Below, piece by piece: positions 49,845-57,825 of a stretch of 64,000 bases of DNA. The notes below the pieces were generated by a model, which was not told the DNA's origin, searched no databases, and saw only the letters and a list, made by a program, of their open reading frames with translations. Origin of the DNA: CAYVVD01 sp964454975. GTDB taxonomy: Bacteria > Bacteroidota > Ignavibacteria > Kapaibacteriales > UBA2268. Position 1 is the first letter of the stretch; every line of letters starts with the position of its first letter. The stretch is from NCBI GenBank assembly GCA_964454975.1, contig CAYVVD010000008.1, forward strand, positions 67,453 through 131,452, read 5' to 3'. Made by a program: the position numbers and the translations under genes.

Positions 49845-50628
49845 CAGAGAAATCACATACCTGCGCATATCGGTAACCGACCGGTGCAACCTGCGCTGTA
49901 ACTATTGTATGCCTGAAGAAGGCGTAGTGCTTAAAAAGCATGAGGATTTATTAAGTTATGAAGAAATTATTGAAGTAATAAAAACCGGTGTTCGGCTGGG
50001 TATTAATAAAATACGGCTGACCGGTGGCGAACCGCTTGTCCGTAAAGGTATTGAAACCCTTGTGTCGAAAATCAATGAAATTGAAGGAATTAAGGATATC
50101 GGGCTAACAACCAACGGTATTTTACTTCCTAAATTAGCTGTAAAACTCAGAGAGGCCGGTTTAAATCGGGTCAATATCAGCCTTGATACACTAAATCCGG
50201 AAAAATATCGCAAAATTACCAGAGTAGGATCCTTAGAGCAGGCACTCGCCGGTATTGAAGCCGCCCAAAACGCGGGCTTTGATCCTATTAAAATAAATTT
50301 TGTACGCATAAAAGGCGTCAATGAGGATGATGAAGAAACCGTTAAAGAATTCTGCAAACTGCAAAAACTCGAACTCAGGTTTATCCGCCAAATGAACCTC
50401 GAAGGCGGTGAATTCTATCCCGTTGAAGGAGGCAATGGCGGATTGTGTGCTATTTGCAACCGTTTACGCCTAACCGCCGACGGATACATTATTCCTTGCT
50501 TGTTTTCAGATTATGGCTACAGCATTAAAGAAACCGGAATAGAGCAAGCTTTTTATAAAGCACTGAACAAAAAACCTAAAACAGGCAAGGCAGCCCACAA
50601 GCATTACTTTTATAATATTGGAGGTTAA
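49828..50628 (+). CDS. moaA: GTP 3',8-cyclase MoaA, compact form
   Basis: Radical SAM enzyme of the first Moco step. N-terminal cluster CxxxCxxC (Cys20, 24, 27), GGEP near 66-69, ISLDTL, a C-terminal cluster at Cys207, Cys210 and Cys224 (LCAICNRLRLTADG...CLF), and the C-terminal GG tail required for activity. At 266 residues it is about 60 shorter than usual. The linker between RFIRQMNLEGG and the C-terminal cluster is reduced to roughly 18 residues. All catalytic features stay. AGGAG lies before the ATG. Confidence 0.92.
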   Translation: MYDQYNREITYLRISVTDRCNLRCNYCMPEEGVVLKKHEDLLSYEEIIEVIKTGVRLGINKIRLTGGEPLVRKGIETLVSKINEIEGIKDIGLTTNGILLPKLAVKLREAGLNRVNISLDTLNPEKYRKITRVGSLEQALAGIEAAQNAGFDPIKINFVRIKGVNEDDEETVKEFCKLQKLELRFIRQMNLEGGEFYPVEGGNGGLCAICNRLRLTADGYIIPCLFSDYGYSIKETGIEQAFYKALNKKPKTGKAAHKHYFYNIGG

Positions 50629-50629
50629 G

Positions 50630-51076
50630 ATGGGCAAATTCTCACATATTAATGAAAAAGGAAAGGCATCTATGGTAGATGTAAGCCATAAGCCGAATCA
50701 GCTAAGAATTGCCAAAGCCACAGGCTTTATCACATTAACAGAAGACACCCTGCAATTAATTAAAGAAAATCAACTAAAAAAAGGCGATGTTCTTTCTGTA
50801 GCAGAAATTGCAGGAATTCAGGCTGCCAAACAAACACAATTCCTTATTCCATTGTGCCATAATATTAATCTATCGAAGGTGGAAGTAAACTGTATACTTG
50901 ATTCCGGAGGGATAAAAGTCAACAGCTTGGCAAAATGCACCGGTCAAACTGGCGTTGAAATGGAAGCCCTTGTAGCTGTAAGCTTTGCTTTACTTACGGT
51001 TTACGATATGTGCAAAGCCGTGGATAAATCAATGCAGATTAGTGGGGTGCATTTAGTTTCAAAAGAAAAAGGTTAA
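50630..51076 (+). CDS. moaC: Cyclic pyranopterin monophosphate synthase MoaC
   Basis: 148 residues from ATG 50630, which has GGAGG 5 nt upstream. The longer frame start at 50618 would put that ribosome-binding site inside the gene. Conserved blocks: KASMVDVSHKP, AGIQAAKQTQFLIPLCHNI and TGVEMEALVAVSFALLTVYDM(C)KAVDK. It converts the MoaA product to cPMP in the cytoplasm. Follows moaA with a 1-bp gap. Confidence 0.95.
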   Translation: MGKFSHINEKGKASMVDVSHKPNQLRIAKATGFITLTEDTLQLIKENQLKKGDVLSVAEIAGIQAAKQTQFLIPLCHNINLSKVEVNCILDSGGIKVNSLAKCTGQTGVEMEALVAVSFALLTVYDMCKAVDKSMQISGVHLVSKEKG

Positions 51077-51080
51077 GATT

Positions 51081-52016
51081 ATGATACCAAAGCGTTGTGA
51101 GGTTGTTTCAGTTAACATCTCTGAAAAAAAGGGAACTATCAAAAAACCGGTTGACTACATAGAATTGACCGGCACAGGAGTAATGAAAGATGCACATGCG
51201 GGGAAATGGCACAGGCAGGTAAGCATGCTGGCCACAGAAAGTATAAAAAAAGCAGAGGCAACGGCTAAAACTAAATTTCCGCCGGGCACATTCGCCGAAA
51301 ACATTACCACACAGGGCATTGAATTGCACAAGGCTGTTGTATTCGATCGCTTTTTCAATGACAATGTTGCACTTGAGGTAACACAAATAGGGAAAAAATG
51401 CCACAATACCTGCGAGATAGGCAAAAAAATTGGTAATTGTATTATGCCGGTTGAAGGCATATTCGCCAGGGTGATAAAAAAAGGAACTATAAAAGCCGGG
51501 GATGTTTTGGAATATACACCTAAGGTGTTTGATATTCGGATAATTACACTCAGCGACAGGGCTTCTGCCGGGGAATATGATGATTTAAGCGGGAAGAAAA
51601 TCATTGAACTTTCCCGAATATGGTTTAAAAATAATAACCTTAATGCAAAATTCAGCAAAGTAGTTATACCAGATGAGCCTGAGATACTGGAAAAAATATT
51701 ACTTGAAAAATTTCAAAATCATGCTGATATTGTTTTTACTACAGGAAGTACGGGCATCGGTGAAAGAGATATAGCCCCGGAGACCATATTGCCGCTACTC
51801 GACAAGGAAATTCCCGGTATTATGGATATGATACGTATTAAATACGGCATGTCCAGGCCTAATGCATTATTAAGCCGCTCTCTTGCCGGAGTTAAAAACA
51901 AAACCCTGGTATTTGCTCTGCCAGGGAGTCCCAAAGCAGTGGCCGAGTACCTCGAAGAAATTCATAAAACTTTGTTTCATACTATGCTTATGGTACAAGG
52001 AATTAACAAACATTAG
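51081..52016 (+). CDS. MOSC-MoaB/MogA fusion protein
   Basis: Residues 1-~148: MOSC domain (GKWHRQVSMLATES, GTFAENITTQG, KKCHNTCEIGKKIGNCIMPVEGIFARV), a domain linked to sulfur transfer to or from Moco. Residues ~150-311: MoaB/MogA-type adenylyltransferase (ITLSDRASAGEYDDLSG, VFTTGSTGIGERDIAPE, ALPGSPKAVAEYLEEI), which adenylylates molybdopterin before MoeA acts. Last gene of the Moco operon, 4 bp after moaC. MoaD, MoaE and MoeB are not in the window and must be encoded elsewhere. Confidence 0.9.
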   Translation: MIPKRCEVVSVNISEKKGTIKKPVDYIELTGTGVMKDAHAGKWHRQVSMLATESIKKAEATAKTKFPPGTFAENITTQGIELHKAVVFDRFFNDNVALEVTQIGKKCHNTCEIGKKIGNCIMPVEGIFARVIKKGTIKAGDVLEYTPKVFDIRIITLSDRASAGEYDDLSGKKIIELSRIWFKNNNLNAKFSKVVIPDEPEILEKILLEKFQNHADIVFTTGSTGIGERDIAPETILPLLDKEIPGIMDMIRIKYGMSRPNALLSRSLAGVKNKTLVFALPGSPKAVAEYLEEIHKTLFHTMLMVQGINKH

Positions 52017-52123
52017 AATGTGTTGTTAAATTAGGTCAACATTGCCTATACGCTATGATATTAAATTTTCCTTTTGGCTCTCGCCATTTGGATGAATTTA
52101 TTTAGCAAAAAACACAGCTTGAA

Positions 52124-53275
52124 TTACAAAAACAGCAGGTATATTAAGTAGGATGTAATCAGGTACTTATAGAAAGTGCGGCTGCCGAAGTTTTGGGATA
52201 GTGTATAGTCTATTATAAATGTAACTCCAAGCGACAACAGCTGTACGCAAATAGCTATGGGAATAGCATCTAACACCGGCAATGTTTTGGGATTTAGCGT
52301 GGCAAGCCCTGGAAAAGCAGAGGTACCATATATGATTACAAGATGCACGACGTAAATAACAAGCGCGCGCTTCCCGAACATAGTATAGTAAGGCGCCAAT
52401 CCTTTTGTAACTGAGTAGAAGTTAGAGACGATGCTAATTATAATAAATACTAACCCGGTTCTCACGAAGAAGTTGCCGGGGTTGTCAATCGGGTAATCAA
52501 ACATATGATAGTCAACTGCAGGAAAGGCTGTACCCACTGAATAACCGAGCCCCAGCAAAGCAAGCCCTATGGGAACAGTATAAAATCTAAGGAAATTCAG
52601 TCTCTTCTCCTGCTCAATTCGCTGAAGTATAGTTCCAAATCCTACTCCAAGCAAAAGAAATCCTGTATAAGGGAAGATTGAAAAAAGAGTTCCTTTTTCA
52701 TAGCTAAGGTATGCGGCGAATATTTCAGGAATATAAGAGAACCAATCAATATTCAAAATCACCGGAGAAAGGAATACGATGCTCATTGATGCTGTAAATG
52801 CATAAAAACCAAGTGTTTTACTGTTTCGAGTGATTTTGAAAAATACTAAAGCAATTAAGAGGGACACACCAAATAACTGCAATATATTTACTTTGAAAAA
52901 GCTTAACCAGTAACGGTATTCTATAAACGGGAGGTCGTAAATTTTTGCAGCGGGGAACACAAGCATGTAACCGATCGCAATTAATACCAGGGCTGTCCTG
53001 ATCCTTTTCTTTGTTGTATCTCTTGAAATCGTCCCGTCTTCCAGGCGTTTGTTTGCAAATACATGCACAGCGCCGGATACGAACAGGAATACAGGCGCCG
53101 TAAGCCCGCGGATAAAGTGCCACACACTCCATGGGAACACAATCGTATCGTAGCCGGAAGGATCAGCTATAGCATATATTGTATGCCCCTGTATCATCAT
53201 GAGCATAGCAAAAACCCTTGCCAAATCGAGCGCCGCCAATCTTTGGGATTTTATTCCCGGTGGTGTGAACTTCAT
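52124..53275 (-). CDS. DUF1624/heparan-alpha-glucosaminide acetyltransferase-like membrane protein
   Basis: About ten membrane helices. The N-terminus (RLAALDLARVFAMLMMIQGHT) and VWHFIRGLTAPVFLFVSG are the DUF1624/HGSNAT-type acyltransferase signature. Such proteins may move an acyl group across the inner membrane onto a sugar; function is unproven. Composition returns to that of ordinary chromosome here, so it marks the right edge of the accessory block. Confidence 0.75.
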   Translation of the reverse strand: MKFTPPGIKSQRLAALDLARVFAMLMMIQGHTIYAIADPSGYDTIVFPWSVWHFIRGLTAPVFLFVSGAVHVFANKRLEDGTISRDTTKKRIRTALVLIAIGYMLVFPAAKIYDLPFIEYRYWLSFFKVNILQLFGVSLLIALVFFKITRNSKTLGFYAFTASMSIVFLSPVILNIDWFSYIPEIFAAYLSYEKGTLFSIFPYTGFLLLGVGFGTILQRIEQEKRLNFLRFYTVPIGLALLGLGYSVGTAFPAVDYHMFDYPIDNPGNFFVRTGLVFIIISIVSNFYSVTKGLAPYYTMFGKRALVIYVVHLVIIYGTSAFPGLATLNPKTLPVLDAIPIAICVQLLSLGVTFIIDYTLSQNFGSRTFYKYLITSYLIYLLFL

Positions 53276-53305
53276 TGGGTTGGAATTGGGATTTGTTAAT
53301 AAAAA

Positions 53306-53345
53306 GTGTCATACATTACCCGATCCGAGCCGGGATGTATGACAC
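53306..53345 (-). terminator. Intrinsic terminator of the SRPBCC/GyrI gene
   Basis: An 11-bp outer stem (GTGTCATACAT at 53306-53316 with ATGTATGACAC at 53335-53345) plus an inner CCCG/CGGG stem and a 2-nt bulge. On the minus strand it is followed by TTTTTATT. It lies 28 bp after the stop of the gene ending at 53374. Confidence 0.88.
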
Positions 53346-53373
53346 CTATGAAAACCCTTGAATTTGAAAACGA

Positions 53374-54405
53374 TTACTCTTTTTGTTTTATTGGGAAGTA
53401 AATATGGGTTTCATATTCCTCCGGCGGAACCTCACCCGGGTCATTTGCATAGACCTCCCACAAGAAACCGTTTGTTTCGAGATTATTTCGGTTTAAATAT
53501 TCCATCATTGCTTTGTAAGCATATTCCGACTCGCTATAAGGTCCGATATGAATTGTTTTAATAGCTTTACCTGCATAAGATACGTCCTTTTTAATCCTTC
53601 CGGTTGGTGCAACATCAGTTGATTTAACGGGTACGCCTGCACGGAAGTTCCAGCTCATCGGGTCTTCCGACCACGCCACAGTAACTGACATAGGCATTCC
53701 GGCCATCTCAATCTTATTCTGCGCTGTAAAAGCCATTATTTCACCAAAGGCAGAGCCCATTTTGTTTGCAATCAACGCACTATCCATACCGAAAACCGAA
53801 TCGGCTATGAAATAGTATGGCGTGCTTTCCACCATCTCTTCAGTGATTTCATAGTTGGTAATAACATCAGCCGACATAGTTTCAGCAATGTTTTTAATAT
53901 TTTCAAGGCCCTGATCGAACATTTCGCCAACAGCAGCTTCCATCATCGGCACCATAATTCTCATCAGGAACGGCATTGTACCTTCCATTGTCCATGTAAC
54001 ATTTGATGCACCTTCGTTTTCTTCGAATTTCCATGTGCCATGACTCGGATCGCCATCATCCTCCATAAAATAAAGCTCGGTTTTAATTAAGCTGTTTGGT
54101 TGGCTTTCAGCAATTTTTAACCTGCCTATGCCTACCTGTTCGTGTTCGCTAGTCCATGAATATGAAGCTCCGACTCCTTTAATAATTTCGCCGTATTCCA
54201 TTTTCATATTAGGGTCGAGTTCGTTCCACGGGGACCACCTCTCCCAGTTTTTTAAGTCGTTGACAAGTACGAAAGCATTAACAGCAGGGGCATTTATTGT
54301 AATAGAGCGTTCTACTTTCATGTCCCCGGGCATAAAAGCATTGATAATGAGAAATAATGCGATAAGGGCTACGATGATAATAAGTAAAATCTTCAGGAAT
54401 TTCAT
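53374..54405 (-). CDS. SRPBCC (polyketide-cyclase-like) and GyrI-like effector-binding domain protein
   Basis: One N-terminal membrane helix (about 4-26), then an SRPBCC fold (about 30-180: SITINAPAVNAFVLVNDLKNWERWSPW), then a GyrI-like/AraC effector-binding domain (about 190-343: GIP(V) region AGVPVKST, KTIHIGPYSESEYAYKAM, EVYANDPGEVPPEEYETHIYFPI). Both domains bind small hydrophobic ligands. The double-domain, membrane-tethered form is frequent in Bacteroidota; its role is unknown. Confidence 0.8.
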   Translation of the reverse strand: MKFLKILLIIIVALIALFLIINAFMPGDMKVERSITINAPAVNAFVLVNDLKNWERWSPWNELDPNMKMEYGEIIKGVGASYSWTSEHEQVGIGRLKIAESQPNSLIKTELYFMEDDGDPSHGTWKFEENEGASNVTWTMEGTMPFLMRIMVPMMEAAVGEMFDQGLENIKNIAETMSADVITNYEITEEMVESTPYYFIADSVFGMDSALIANKMGSAFGEIMAFTAQNKIEMAGMPMSVTVAWSEDPMSWNFRAGVPVKSTDVAPTGRIKKDVSYAGKAIKTIHIGPYSESEYAYKAMMEYLNRNNLETNGFLWEVYANDPGEVPPEEYETHIYFPIKQKE

Positions 54406-54560
54406 TGATATACCTCAATTAGCCGGACAAATATTTTAGGATATCCAATTTATAATTATTTCTCTAATTCACATAGAAAAAATTACAAATTGTTAATGAA
54501 ATAAGCCCTAAATGTGTAAATTGGAATTTATGTAAAACAATTATCACGTTATAAAATCTC

Positions 54561-56192
54561 ATGCCTGAAAGAATAAAAATTGCAGAGTTAAATCAGCTTG
54601 AAGACCGGAAACCCGCTTATGCTCTCGCAGGAGAAACTGACCTTGTTGTTATCCGATGGGATGATAATGTATCAGTGTTCGAAGGCCGTTGCCTACATCG
54701 CGGAGCATTGCTGGCAGATGGATTTATCGATGCTAACAACCTGATATGCGGAGTCCATTACTGGGATTTCCGCTATGATACCGGTGTAAGTGAATATAAT
54801 CACGAGGAAATACTCTATAAATTCCGGGAAATAATTGAAGATGGCGTTGTATATATTGATAAATCCGAACTCGATAAATACGAACAAGGACATCCGAACC
54901 ATTTCAACAGGGATGAATACTTAGGCCAGTACCAGCCTACACAACCCGACCCCGCAGAGCCTTATAACCATTTCATCGGACAACTGGCAAATTCCGGGTT
55001 GAAAAATTTTGGCCCTCACGGCCCGGTCGAAGCGATGGGCGTAAGCCGTGAAAATCTTCCTAAATGGGACGATATACAAATTCTGCCGGCTCAGCTTGCA
55101 TTTAAACCTCTACCTGATGATGCTGAAGTTGAAACAGAGGTCATCATCGGCCCGAAAGCCAAGAAGCCACTGAAACTGAAAATCCCGCTTTTTGTATCCG
55201 ATATGAGCTTTGGAGCTCTGTCCGAAGAAGCAAAAGTAGCATTATCACGAGGAGCTCAGAAGGCCGGCACAGGCATCTGCTCCGGTGAGGGCGGGATGCT
55301 GCCCGAAGAACAGCAGGAAAACTCACGTTATTTTTATGAATACGCCAGCGCAAAATTTGGATTTAAATGGGATTTGCTGAAAAAAGTCCAGGCTTGCCAC
55401 CTGAAACTGGGGCAGGCTGCCAAAACAGGGACGGGCGGCCATCNNNNNNNNNNGGGACATAAAAACACAGGTAAAATCAGCAAGGTGAGAGGAATACCGG
55501 AAGGTGAGCCGGCTATTTCCCCTTCGACATTTACAGATTTGCATACAATTTCCGATTACAGGGAGTTTGTTGAGCAGGTCAGAGATGTGTCCGGCGGAAT
55601 TCCTGTTGGAGTTAAAATGTCTGCTAATCACATTGAAGAGGACATCGATGCTGCGCTTGAGATAGGAATTGATTATATCATCATTGATGGAAGGGGAGGT
55701 GGCACCGGAGCCGCTCCATTGATTTTCCGCGATCATATATCAGTTCCGTCAATCCCGGCGCTTGCCAGAGCGCGAAAGCATCTGAATATGAGAAATGTCA
55801 AGAATGTATCATTGATAATTACAGGAGGCTTGCGCCTTGCTCAGGATTTTATTAAGGCGATGGCTCTTGGCGCCGATGCTATAGCGATTGCTAATTCTGC
55901 TATCCAGGCTGTTGGATGCATTGCTATGCGGGCATGCCATACCAATAACTGCCCTGTTGGAGTGGCTACACAAAAAGAAAGTCTGAGAAGGAGGCTTGAT
56001 GTTGAGTTATCAGCTATCAGACTGGAGAATTTCTTTAATGCATCGATTGAGCTTATGCAGGTTATGGCCCGTGCATGCGGACATGATAAACTATCGAATT
56101 TTAATCAACATGATATAACAACATGGAATCGCGATATGGCATACCTTTCTGGAATAAGCTATGCCGGCGCATCTCCACTTTACGGAGAATAA
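54561..56192 (+). CDS. Rieske-type domain fused to FMN-binding glutamate synthase (GltB2-like) domain
   Basis: Residues 1-~105: Rieske [2Fe-2S] domain with CLH (CxH) and CGVH (CxxH). Residues ~150-540: the FMN/Fe-S domain of archaeal/GltB2-type glutamate synthases (PLFVSDMSFGALSEEAK, GTGICSGEGGMLPEEQ, GRGGGTGAAPL, AMRACHTNNCPVGVATQ with cluster cysteines). No glutaminase domain is present, so its electron acceptor and substrate are uncertain. A run of 10 N (55444-55453) interrupts the expected GGHLPGHK region. The frame closes if the true gap is 4 nt. Confidence 0.8.
   Translation: MPERIKIAELNQLEDRKPAYALAGETDLVVIRWDDNVSVFEGRCLHRGALLADGFIDANNLICGVHYWDFRYDTGVSEYNHEEILYKFREIIEDGVVYIDKSELDKYEQGHPNHFNRDEYLGQYQPTQPDPAEPYNHFIGQLANSGLKNFGPHGPVEAMGVSRENLPKWDDIQILPAQLAFKPLPDDAEVETEVIIGPKAKKPLKLKIPLFVSDMSFGALSEEAKVALSRGAQKAGTGICSGEGGMLPEEQQENSRYFYEYASAKFGFKWDLLKKVQACHLKLGQAAKTGTGGHXXXXGHKNTGKISKVRGIPEGEPAISPSTFTDLHTISDYREFVEQVRDVSGGIPVGVKMSANHIEEDIDAALEIGIDYIIIDGRGGGTGAAPLIFRDHISVPSIPALARARKHLNMRNVKNVSLIITGGLRLAQDFIKAMALGADAIAIANSAIQAVGCIAMRACHTNNCPVGVATQKESLRRRLDVELSAIRLENFFNASIELMQVMARACGHDKLSNFNQHDITTWNRDMAYLSGISYAGASPLYGE
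55444..55453. other. Scaffold gap (10 N)
   Basis: A run of exactly ten N inside the Rieske-GltB gene. Flanking codons read GGH-C.. and ..G-GH, which the family motif GGHLPGHK would close with 4 nt, so 10 is a placeholder length. It shows that the contig is a scaffold and that small errors elsewhere are plausible. Confidence 0.95.
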
Positions 56193-57005
56193 ATGCAATT
56201 ACCTGAGTTGAAATTATCGGACTGGAGCGAAACAAGAAATTCGCTTCAAAACGTTGCCAGGCTGCTTGGCAGCATCCGGGGCAGCCTTACTCCAAACCAG
56301 CTTCACTGGTACAACCATTCGCTGATTGTAAGAAACGCAGGGCTTTCGAGCGGGTTAACCGGCGATATTGATTCAAATCCATTTGAACTAACACTTGACG
56401 TACGTAACCAGTCGCTAAAGGTCGAAGTCCTGGATTTTATTTTTGAATTGCCAATTGCCGGAACAAATACTTCGGAATTGTATTCAGAGATAAAACGGTT
56501 ATTAAATGGGAAGACAGCAGAATATGAATTGGAAGAGTCATTTTCAGAAGAAGTTCTTGTGTTGGATCCTGATTATTGCCGGAAATTCATTAACGCTGCA
56601 TTAATCATCAACCAGGTCATGATGAAGCTGCGATCACTTATTTCAGGGCGTTCCGGACTTGTGCGATTCTGGCCGCATCACTTTGACCTCGCATTGCTCT
56701 GGTTTTCCGGCAACACGGTTGATGGTTATGATGAAAACAACCCCGACTGGTATTACGAGCAGATGAATTTTGGCTTCTCAACAGGAGATGAATTAATTCC
56801 TGAAGCATACTTCTATGCAACTCTATATCCTAACAATCACTCTTTCAGCGGAATTGATTTGCCGGAGAAGTCTATTATGCATAAAGAGGGCTGGACCGGT
56901 GCTGTTTTGAAATATGATGACATCCGGGAAGACATAAATGCACCAGTATTAGCTCTAAACTTTTTCAGGGATGTGCATAAGCAGGTATCAGGATTAATTG
57001 GTTGA
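56193..57005 (+). CDS. DUF5996 family protein
   Basis: 270 residues, no signal peptide. It carries RFWPHHFDLALLWFSGN, followed by NPDWYYEQMNFGFSTGD and PEAYFYATLYPN, the conserved core of DUF5996 as I remember it. Biochemical role unknown. It starts immediately after the Rieske-GltB stop codon, so the two genes are co-transcribed, which may hint at a shared process. Confidence 0.75.
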   Translation: MQLPELKLSDWSETRNSLQNVARLLGSIRGSLTPNQLHWYNHSLIVRNAGLSSGLTGDIDSNPFELTLDVRNQSLKVEVLDFIFELPIAGTNTSELYSEIKRLLNGKTAEYELEESFSEEVLVLDPDYCRKFINAALIINQVMMKLRSLISGRSGLVRFWPHHFDLALLWFSGNTVDGYDENNPDWYYEQMNFGFSTGDELIPEAYFYATLYPNNHSFSGIDLPEKSIMHKEGWTGAVLKYDDIREDINAPVLALNFFRDVHKQVSGLIG

Positions 57006-57174
57006 AGTTATTTAGTGATAAAATTATTATAGGTTCTTTAAGTTGTAAAATTGTTTGAATTGAATAACAATTAATAAAATTGCCGCCTTCAGAAGAAGAC
57101 GGCATTGGCAAGTGCTAAGGTTGAATATAGCAGTTAAGCATACTACGTTCTAAAATAAACAGGGTTTCGCCGTT

Positions 57175-57825
57175 ATGAATAAAAGTGAAAAATTCTATCC
57201 GGTTAACCTGAATTTATCAGGTAAAAAAGTGCTGGTAATCGGCGGTGGAAATGTTGCTTCGCGCAAAGTGAAGATACTGCTGGAATATAAGGCAGAAATA
57301 ACAATATTATCACCGAAAATATCGGGAACAATAAAAGAGCTTGCTGAATCGGGGCAGATAAAACTGCTTAACAGGACTTTCAGGGATGGCGATATAAAGG
57401 GGTTCGACATAGTGTTTTATGCCGCTACAGGAACCAGCCTGGCTAAAAAAGTAGCTGCTGAAGCAAAGTTAGAAGGAGCTCTGTTAAATTCTGCAGTCAG
57501 CCCAAAACTTAGCGACTTTTATCTCCCTGCCAAATTCGAGCGTGGTAGCCTTACAATCAGTATTTCAAGCGAAGGAAAGGCTCCTTTCTATGTAAAACAT
57601 ATTCGCAAAAGGCTGGAAGAGATATTCACCGAAAGGGAGTCAGTTATTATTGACCTGGCAGGCAAGCTAAGAAAGCAGGTGCTTGCATCAGGGCTTAATC
57701 GAAGCGAAAAGAGTGATATTTACGAAAAGTTTGTCGAAACAGACTGGAACATGATTATCAAACAATATGGCGTTGAAACTGCAGAAGAGTTGATAAACGA
57801 TTGGATTAAAGAAGCAAAGAAATGA
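57175..57825 (+). CDS. Precorrin-2 dehydrogenase/sirohydrochlorin ferrochelatase (Met8/CysG-N-like)
   Basis: 216 residues with NAD-binding KKVLVIGGGNVASRKVKILL, the DIVFYAATG strand and NSAVSPKLSDFYLPAKFERG, as in the N-terminal domain of CysG and in Met8p. It oxidises precorrin-2 and inserts iron to form siroheme. The next gene, overlapping by 4 bp (ATGA), supplies precorrin-2, so together they complete siroheme synthesis from hydroxymethylbilane onward. Confidence 0.88.
   Translation: MNKSEKFYPVNLNLSGKKVLVIGGGNVASRKVKILLEYKAEITILSPKISGTIKELAESGQIKLLNRTFRDGDIKGFDIVFYAATGTSLAKKVAAEAKLEGALLNSAVSPKLSDFYLPAKFERGSLTISISSEGKAPFYVKHIRKRLEEIFTERESVIIDLAGKLRKQVLASGLNRSEKSDIYEKFVETDWNMIIKQYGVETAEELINDWIKEAKK

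Noticed and set aside
57081..57104. Hairpin between the DUF5996 and Met8-like genes
   Set aside because: A 10-bp stem with one mismatch but no T-tract; too weak to call as a terminator.
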